Below, in pieces: positions 5,164-9,134 of a stretch of DNA of 9,134 nt (its first letter is position 1; each line of letters begins with the position of its first letter). The notes under the pieces are model-generated. The model was not told the DNA's origin and ran no database searches. It was given only the letters and a program-made list of their open reading frames with translations. The stretch is taken from positions 1 through 9,134 of the forward strand of contig DASQFQ010000076.1 in NCBI GenBank assembly GCA_035633075.1. Direction: 5' to 3'. Source of the DNA: DASQFQ01 sp035633075. GTDB lineage: Bacteria; Actinomycetota; Thermoleophilia; Solirubrobacterales; Solirubrobacteraceae. The position numbers and the translations under genes were made by a program.

Positions 5164-6243
5164 CTGACCTGGGATCAGGTCGCTGCCTGGCGCAGCGATT
5201 GCCACCGCTTGGGCGAGCGGGCGCCCCGCAGCGCGATGCTCGACGTGGTGTCGGAGCTCTGCGGGCTCCACGCCCAGGTCATGTCGTCCGCCGAGCTGAC
5301 CCTGTGGGCTCGCGTCGAGGACCTCGAGCCCGACGCCGTGTCGCGGGCGCTGTGGCAACAGCGCAGCCTCGTCAAGACGTGGGCGATGCGGGGGACGCTG
5401 CACATGCTGCCGGCGGCGGAGATGGGCGTGTGGGCGGCGGCGCTCGGAACGCGCATCGAGCGCCACTTCCTCAACAACGCCCGCCTGCGAGCCTTCGGGA
5501 CGACGCGTGAGGAGACGCTCCGGCTGATCGACGCGATCGGCGAGGCTTTGGACGGGCGCGAGCTCACCCGCGCCGAGCTCGCCGAGGCGGTCGGGGACGA
5601 CAGGCTGCGCGAGAGCTGGGGCGCCATGCGCAAGCCGGCCGCCGCGGCGGGCCTGTTGTGCTTCGCGCCCAGCCTCGGCCCGAACGTGCGCTTCACCCGC
5701 CCGGACTGGCCCGAGGAGGACGCCGCGGGGGCCCTCGAGCGCGTCACCCGCCGCTACCTCACGGCGGGCGGCCCGGCCACGCGCGAGGACCTCGCGCGCT
5801 GGTGGGGCGTGTCGCCGGCCGAGGGCGGGCGGATGCTCGCGGCGCTCGGCGACGAGCTGACCGAGGCCGTGGTGGAGGACGAGCCGATGTGGATGCTGCG
5901 CGCCGACGCCGAGCGGGCCGCCGGTGCCGAGCCTGCCCACTTGGTGCGGCTGCTGCCGGGCTTCGATCAGTTCGTCATCGCTTCGACCCTGCACGCCGAG
6001 CGGCTGATGCCAGGTCCCTTCAAGGCGCGCGTCCACCGCCCACAGGGCTGGATCTCGCCCGTGCTCTGCGTCGACGGGAAGCTCGCCGGCGTCTGGCGCC
6101 ACGAGCGCAAGCGCCGGCGGCTGCTGGTCACGCTCGAGCCGTTCGCGACGTTGCCCGTGCGGGCGCGCAAGGGCGCCGAGGCCGAGGCGGAGCGCCTGGC
6201 CGCCTTCCTCGGCGGTGCCCTCGAGGTCAGCTGGGAGGCCTGA
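5164..6243 (+). CDS. HTH_42 winged-helix protein, AlkZ-like DNA glycosylase family
   Basis: The frame encodes a tandem winged-helix protein of the HTH_42 (AlkZ/YcaQ-related) superfamily: WRSDCHRLGERAPR, VVSELCGLHAQVMSSAEL, SLVKTWAMRGTLHML, FTRPDW, RRYLTAGGPATREDLARWWG, LLPGFDQFVIAS and a C-terminal basic beta-stretch. AlkZ-type enzymes excise bulky or crosslinked alkylated bases using a QxQ motif near residues 37-39. Here the matching site is His-Ala-Gln (36-38 when counted from 5164), an HxQ variant. No ATG, GTG or TTG lies in frame before the TTG at 5209, yet homologous-looking sequence (LTWDQVAAWR) begins earlier. I therefore place the start at CTG 5164, two bases after the ferredoxin stop, giving 359 residues. 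If only standard starts are allowed, TTG 5209 gives 344. It ends the ligase operon. DNA repair activity is inferred from the family. Confidence 0.78.
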   Translation: MTWDQVAAWRSDCHRLGERAPRSAMLDVVSELCGLHAQVMSSAELTLWARVEDLEPDAVSRALWQQRSLVKTWAMRGTLHMLPAAEMGVWAAALGTRIERHFLNNARLRAFGTTREETLRLIDAIGEALDGRELTRAELAEAVGDDRLRESWGAMRKPAAAAGLLCFAPSLGPNVRFTRPDWPEEDAAGALERVTRRYLTAGGPATREDLARWWGVSPAEGGRMLAALGDELTEAVVEDEPMWMLRADAERAAGAEPAHLVRLLPGFDQFVIASTLHAERLMPGPFKARVHRPQGWISPVLCVDGKLAGVWRHERKRRRLLVTLEPFATLPVRARKGAEAEAERLAAFLGGALEVSWEA

Positions 6244-6277
6244 GCGCCGCGATCTACGTCTGCCGCCCCACGCTCCG

Positions 6278-6479
6278 GGCGAGATCGCCGGCGCCCTGGT
6301 CGGCCGCCGGCTCACCGCCGCGCATCGGCGGGGAAAGTCGGGGCGGCGTGCACACGGGGCGGATCATCGCCGAGCGCCGCCCCGGCGGATCCTGCCCGCG
6401 CTGCGGCGCCGAGCTCAGCCGGGCCACGATCGGTGGTCACACGACGTTCTGGTGCCCGGCCTGCCAGGCCGGCTACTAG
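6278..6479 (+). pseudogene. Fpg/Nei-type DNA glycosylase remnant, C-terminal zinc finger only
   Basis: The 3' part, from GTG 6348 to TAG 6477-6479, encodes 43 residues, VHTGRIIAERRPGGSCPRCG and on to WCPACQ. This is the C-terminal zinc finger of formamidopyrimidine-DNA glycosylases, with CPRC and CPAC supplying the four zinc ligands and GGHTTFWCP as the conserved hairpin. An active enzyme of this family needs about 270 residues and starts MPELPEVE. Upstream, in another frame (6278-6340), ALVGRRLTAAHRRGK resembles the N-terminal helix of the same family. The simplest reading is a gene reduced by a large internal deletion plus frameshift. A short expressed zinc-finger protein is possible but lacks a visible ribosome binding site. 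It follows an AlkZ-like gene, so two glycosylase-type genes were once adjacent. The zinc-finger call is strong, the N-terminal remnant weaker. Confidence 0.65.
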
Positions 6480-6980
6480 AGCGGCTCGCGGCCGTACTCG
6501 ACGAGCATGAGCCCGAGCGAGACCTCGAAGGTCTCCACGCCCCGTTTCGCGGAAGCCCTCGCGCGCATAGAACGCGCGGGCGCGCGCGTGCTCCCGGGGG
6601 GTGAAGAAGCGCATCCGGCGGTACTCCCGCGTCCGCGCCTCCTCCAGCGCCCGGCCCAGCAGGTCCCGTGCGAGCCCGCTGCCCCACCACGGCGGGCGGA
6701 GGAACAGCATCCACAGGTGCGCGCTGCCCGCGACACCGGCCTGGGGCAGGAAGGCCACGTGCCCGGCGACCTCCCCTCCCCGCTCGGCCAGCAGGGCCCA
6801 GGTGTCGGGCGCCGCGAGGCGCTCGCGCACACGCGCGACCTCGTCGGGCGCAGTCGCGTCGGGCGGGTACCACCCCTGGGGCGCGAACGCGCGGTAGCCG
6901 TCGAAGCCGATCGCGACGGTCTCGGAGATCGCCTCGGCGTCGTCCGGGCCCGCCGGCCGGGCCGCCCCGCTCCAGCTCAC
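6476..6980 (-). CDS. GNAT-family N-acetyltransferase, frameshifted near its 3' end
   Basis: From GTG 6980 the frame gives 147 residues of a GNAT acetyltransferase: EVAGHVAFLPQ (strand 4 region), HLWMLFLRPPWWGSGLARDL (89-108, acetyl-CoA-binding loop in the place of R-x2-G-x-G/A) and ARAFYAREGFRETG (134-147), the usual last helix and strand. After Gly147 the family pattern stops. It resumes one base out of frame as FEVSLGLMLVEYGREPL followed by TAG at 6476-6478, for a total of 167 residues, the normal length. One extra base at about 6539, beside a run of four G on the coding strand, explains this. Without correction the frame reads on to 6312, adding about 75 low-complexity residues opposite the Fpg remnant. 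The start overlaps the FUSC stop (GTGA), so the two form an operon. The acetylated substrate is unknown. Either a real pseudogene or a sequencing error. Confidence 0.75.
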
Positions 6981-8146
6981 GGCGTCTCGTCCTCGAAGCC
7001 GCGTGCGGCGTTGCGGACGCCGTCGACCGCCTCGTCGAAGGTCAGGCCCGAGCCGCGCAGCAGGTCCACGGCGGTCGAGCGCACCTGGGCGACGACGACC
7101 GTCACTGAGAGGTTGCCGGTCCGCTCGAGGACGAGCGTCGCGCGCCCGGCGGCGCGCAGGGCCGGGGGGCGCACCGCGTGCGCCCGCGCCGGGTCCTCGA
7201 GCGCGGCCCGGAGGGCGCGCGCCGCCTCCGCGAGCTCGCGCACCGCCATGGAGACGTCCGGCGGCATGTTCTCGTCGAGGCTCACGCCCCGCAGGGCCGC
7301 GCGGGCGAGCACCCGGACGTTGCGGATCGCGAGATCGATCTGCTCGGCGGCATCCGCGTAGAAGTCGATGCGTCTCCGCGCACGGCGGCGGGCGGGGGTG
7401 AAGCGCGCGGTCTCGCGGCTGACGGCTACCGCCTCCGCGAACCGCGCCTCGAGCGCGTCGAGGCCGCGAGCGTGCACGAGCGCCCGCTCCGCGAGCTGGC
7501 GGTCGCGCTGCTCGATGGCCTCGGCGATGCTTTCGAGCGTCTGCGCCAGCTCGTCGAGCACGGGCTCGGCCTCTCGACGCACCATGCGAATCGGGTCGGC
7601 CGGAAGGATGAAGGCGTTGACCAGGAGACCGACGCCTGCGCCCACGAGCGCGTCGACGAAGCGGTCGGCGGAGACCCCGCCACCCGCTTGGCCGATGGTG
7701 GCGACGAGCACCCCCGAGACCGCCGCCTGGGTGGCCAGAAGTTGCCCGCTGCCGACGAACACCGCGGCTCCCATGGCGAGCAGCACCACGAGCGCGAGCT
7801 GCGCCGGGCCGCGGCCGATGACCATGACGATCGCATCGGCGATCGCGATACCCACGGCGACGCCGAGCGCCAGCTCCGCCGCACGGCGACCACGCTGGCC
7901 GACGGTGATGCCCAGCGTGATGATCGCGGCGATCGGCGCGAAGAACGGCCGATCGTGGCCGAAGACGTCGGTGGCGACCACGAGCGCCACCGTGGCCGCC
8001 AGCGCGATCTGGACGAGCGACCGCCAGGCGAAGCGGACACGCTCGAAGCGGGTGCGCATGGACGTGCGCGACCGCTCCGCGGCCTCCTCCAGGAGCTCGC
8101 CGCTGCGATCCGATAGAGCCTGCCGCCGAGTCGGGGGCTCGGGCAT
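6977..8146 (-). CDS. FUSC-family inner-membrane protein, aromatic-acid-exporter-like
   Basis: This 389-residue protein has an N-terminal membrane half and a soluble C-terminal half. Hydrophobic segments lie at about 43-60, 68-82, 91-111, 114-131, 138-152 and 163-182. The pattern RSLVQIALAATVALVVA, then FFAPIAAIITLGITVGQRGRRAAELALGVAVG, is characteristic of FUSC/ArAE-type transporters, in which GxR-x3-R-x3-G joins two helices. Residues about 185-389 are helical and Glu/Arg-rich, as in the cytoplasmic domain of this family. Characterised relatives export aromatic acids such as p-hydroxybenzoate or fusaric acid, but many actinobacterial members are untested, so the substrate is unknown. The ATG at 8146 has GAGAGG 8 nt upstream as a ribosome binding site. 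A GNAT acetyltransferase gene overlaps its stop by four bases, perhaps as a modify-and-export pair, which is speculation. Confidence 0.82.
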   Translation of the reverse strand: MPEPPTRRQALSDRSGELLEEAAERSRTSMRTRFERVRFAWRSLVQIALAATVALVVATDVFGHDRPFFAPIAAIITLGITVGQRGRRAAELALGVAVGIAIADAIVMVIGRGPAQLALVVLLAMGAAVFVGSGQLLATQAAVSGVLVATIGQAGGGVSADRFVDALVGAGVGLLVNAFILPADPIRMVRREAEPVLDELAQTLESIAEAIEQRDRQLAERALVHARGLDALEARFAEAVAVSRETARFTPARRRARRRIDFYADAAEQIDLAIRNVRVLARAALRGVSLDENMPPDVSMAVRELAEAARALRAALEDPARAHAVRPPALRAAGRATLVLERTGNLSVTVVVAQVRSTAVDLLRGSGLTFDEAVDGVRNAARGFEDETP

Positions 8147-8360
8147 CCCCTGATCCTCTCACGGCCCTCACTGCGACGATCTCTAACGTTCAAGTCAAGC
8201 CTTAGTTTCAGGGACGCTGGGCGCAAGTCCGGCCCGCAAGCTCAAGGGGAGCCTGCGCGATGCCGAATTGAGGGGAGTCGGCGCCCCCGGCGTCGCCCCA
8301 CGCGCGTGTAAAGAAGAGCCAGAGCTTGCCCCCCGAAAACACCCAGCTGGAGACCGGCCG
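8147..8360 (+). promoter_or_regulatory. Long, possibly structured leader of the transglycosylase gene
   Basis: This 214-bp gap separates two divergent genes and has no coding potential I can support. It contains a local AT-rich stretch (8181-8210) that probably holds the promoters, but no clear -35/-10 pair. Downstream of it a hairpin forms at 8235-8257 (CGCA, one A.C mismatch, GCTC; loop AAGGG; GAGC, TGCG). GGGG 8272-8275 can pair with CCCC 8296-8299. GGAG at 8349-8352 is the ribosome binding site, 8 nt before the ATG. Actinobacterial cell-wall hydrolase genes often carry c-di-AMP (ydaO-type) riboswitches in such leaders. The stretch CCGAAAACACCCAGCT resembles part of that motif, but the other hallmark segments are not convincingly present. 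Confidence 0.35.
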
Positions 8361-9134
8361 ATGACCCTTCGCCGGGCCCTCGCCACGGGCGTGTCCTGCG
8401 CCTGCCTGTACGCCGCCGTGCTCGGCGGGGCTGCGCTCGCGCAGGATCCCACGCCCACGGGCACGCCGGAGAGCTCCCCGACCCCCGCGGTCACCGCGAT
8501 CTCCCAGACGCCGAGCCCCACGGCCTTCGCCGAGACCCCGACGCCGACGGCCAGCGCGTCGCCCGAAGTCACCGCGAGTCCCACCGACACCCCGACGAGC
8601 ACCAGCACCGCGTCCCCCACGCCCTTCCCCTCGCCCGCGCAGGCGGTGATCGCCCCGTCGCCCACCGCCACGGCGACCCCCGAGGCCCTGGGCCTCGACC
8701 TCACGCACCCGCGCAAGCCCCGGCGCGGCCACGGCAACACCAGGAGCGGCGACGGCTCGCTCACCGGCGAGGGCTGCCCCACCGAGCCGGCTCGCGGCAA
8801 GCGGGCGGATGCGAAGACCAAGGGGACCATCGTCGGCGAGGTCTCGATCTCGACTTTAGCCTTAGCTTGTGCCCCCACGAACGAGCGGGCTGACCCGGTC
8901 GTCGAGGACTCGCCTCGACCCGAGCAACTCCCGGACGGCACCCCGACCCCCTCGAACCCCACCTTCTCGCTCGCCCTTCCCGGCGCCGCGCCGATCGGCG
9001 TGCCGAACTTCTTCATCGACAAGTTCCGGATCCCGCCCTTCCTGCTGCCGATCTACCAGGCCGCCGGCATCCAGTACGGCGTGCGCTGGGAGGTGCTCGC
9101 CGCCATCAACGAGATCGAGACCGACTACGGCCGC
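8361..9134 (+). CDS. Secreted lytic transglycosylase, MltB/SLT_2-like, partial (C-terminus off the right edge)
   Basis: The first 258 codons are present. A signal peptide (MTLRRALATGVSC-to-ALAQD, cleavage near residue 28) is followed by a Ser/Pro/Thr-rich linker of about 80 residues with repeated TPTP/SPTAT units, typical of wall-spanning regions. A basic stretch (HPRKPRRGHG, 114-123) and a segment of unknown fold follow. From about residue 214, VPNFFIDKFRIPPFLLPIYQ leads into VRWEVLAAINEIETDYGR, which matches the start of an MltB-type transglycosylase domain; Glu253 in IETDYG is in the position of the catalytic Glu. Such enzymes cleave peptidoglycan glycan strands with 1,6-anhydro formation, outside the membrane. 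Two TTA leucine codons (residues 166 and 168), rare in such GC-rich DNA, sit just before a TGT. The rest of the catalytic domain is missing from the window. Confidence 0.8.
   Translation, partial: MTLRRALATGVSCACLYAAVLGGAALAQDPTPTGTPESSPTPAVTAISQTPSPTAFAETPTPTASASPEVTASPTDTPTSTSTASPTPFPSPAQAVIAPSPTATATPEALGLDLTHPRKPRRGHGNTRSGDGSLTGEGCPTEPARGKRADAKTKGTIVGEVSISTLALACAPTNERADPVVEDSPRPEQLPDGTPTPSNPTFSLALPGAAPIGVPNFFIDKFRIPPFLLPIYQAAGIQYGVRWEVLAAINEIETDYGR

Noticed and set aside
6312..6475. C-terminal extension of the GNAT protein in its uncorrected frame.
   Set aside because: The added residues are Arg/Ala-rich without family similarity and lie opposite a recognisable zinc finger, whereas the family C-terminus is present one base out of frame.
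6530..6548. Programmed ribosomal frameshift in the GNAT gene.
   Set aside because: No slippery heptamer with a downstream pseudoknot is apparent, and GNAT genes are not known for it; mutation or sequencing error is simpler.
8440..8690. Tandem repeat or CRISPR-like array suggested by recurring CCGACGCC/CCCACC units.
   Set aside because: The units are irregular and follow codons of a Pro/Thr/Ser-rich linker; there are no constant repeats or unique spacers.
1..9134. tRNA, rRNA, CRISPR, IS element or prophage genes.
   Set aside because: None was recognised on either strand; no cloverleaf, transposase motif or repeat-spacer pattern was seen.

Overview
The window is GC-rich and densely packed, with overlapping stop/start codons. 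At least three promoter-proximal genes have a TANNNT box 7-10 nt before the ATG and no Shine-Dalgarno sequence, which looks like leaderless transcription. Together with the gene content this suggests a high-GC actinobacterium, possibly of the Thermoleophilia/Solirubrobacterales type. That placement is inference, because no rRNA or other marker gene is present.

Layout. (1) 1-2023: a MaoC-fold enoyl-CoA hydratase (minus strand, cut by the left edge) is divergent from a Chloroflexus-type malyl-CoA/beta-methylmalyl-CoA/citramalyl-CoA lyase, which is followed by a small STAS-like protein. (2) 2020-2682: a secreted protein on the minus strand, meeting the STAS gene tail to tail at a shared CTAG. 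(3) 2728-6243: a plus-strand operon with a divergent succinyl-CoA-synthetase-like beta subunit, the matching alpha subunit, a single-cluster ferredoxin and an AlkZ-like winged-helix (HTH_42) protein. (4) 6278-6479: a remnant of an Fpg/Nei DNA glycosylase, essentially only its C-terminal zinc finger. (5) 6476-8146: a minus-strand pair, an FUSC-family membrane protein followed by a GNAT acetyltransferase whose 3' end carries a one-base frameshift. (6) 8147-8360: a long, possibly structured leader ahead of (7) a secreted, Pro/Thr-rich lytic transglycosylase cut by the right edge.

How the genes may work together. CoA ligase, malyl/citramalyl-CoA lyase and MaoC hydratase form a coherent set for handling C4/C5 dicarboxylic acyl-CoA esters (malyl-, methylmalyl-, mesaconyl- or citramalyl-CoA), giving acetyl-CoA or propionyl-CoA plus glyoxylate or pyruvate. 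The exact substrate cannot be read from sequence. The ferredoxin translated from an overlapping start in the ligase operon is unexpected and may mark a variant of the pathway.

The most interesting structure is between the two ligase subunits. A complete SucD-type N-terminus starts at the expected GTGA overlap (3924), runs into two GC hairpins, and is followed 85 bp later by a second, functional SucD start with the same protein sequence but different codons. This looks like an old insertion or duplication that displaced the start of the alpha subunit. Other points of note are the orphan Fpg zinc finger beside an AlkZ-like gene, the GNAT frameshift, the likely non-ATG start of the AlkZ-like gene, and two separate convergent gene pairs that both end on CTAG.
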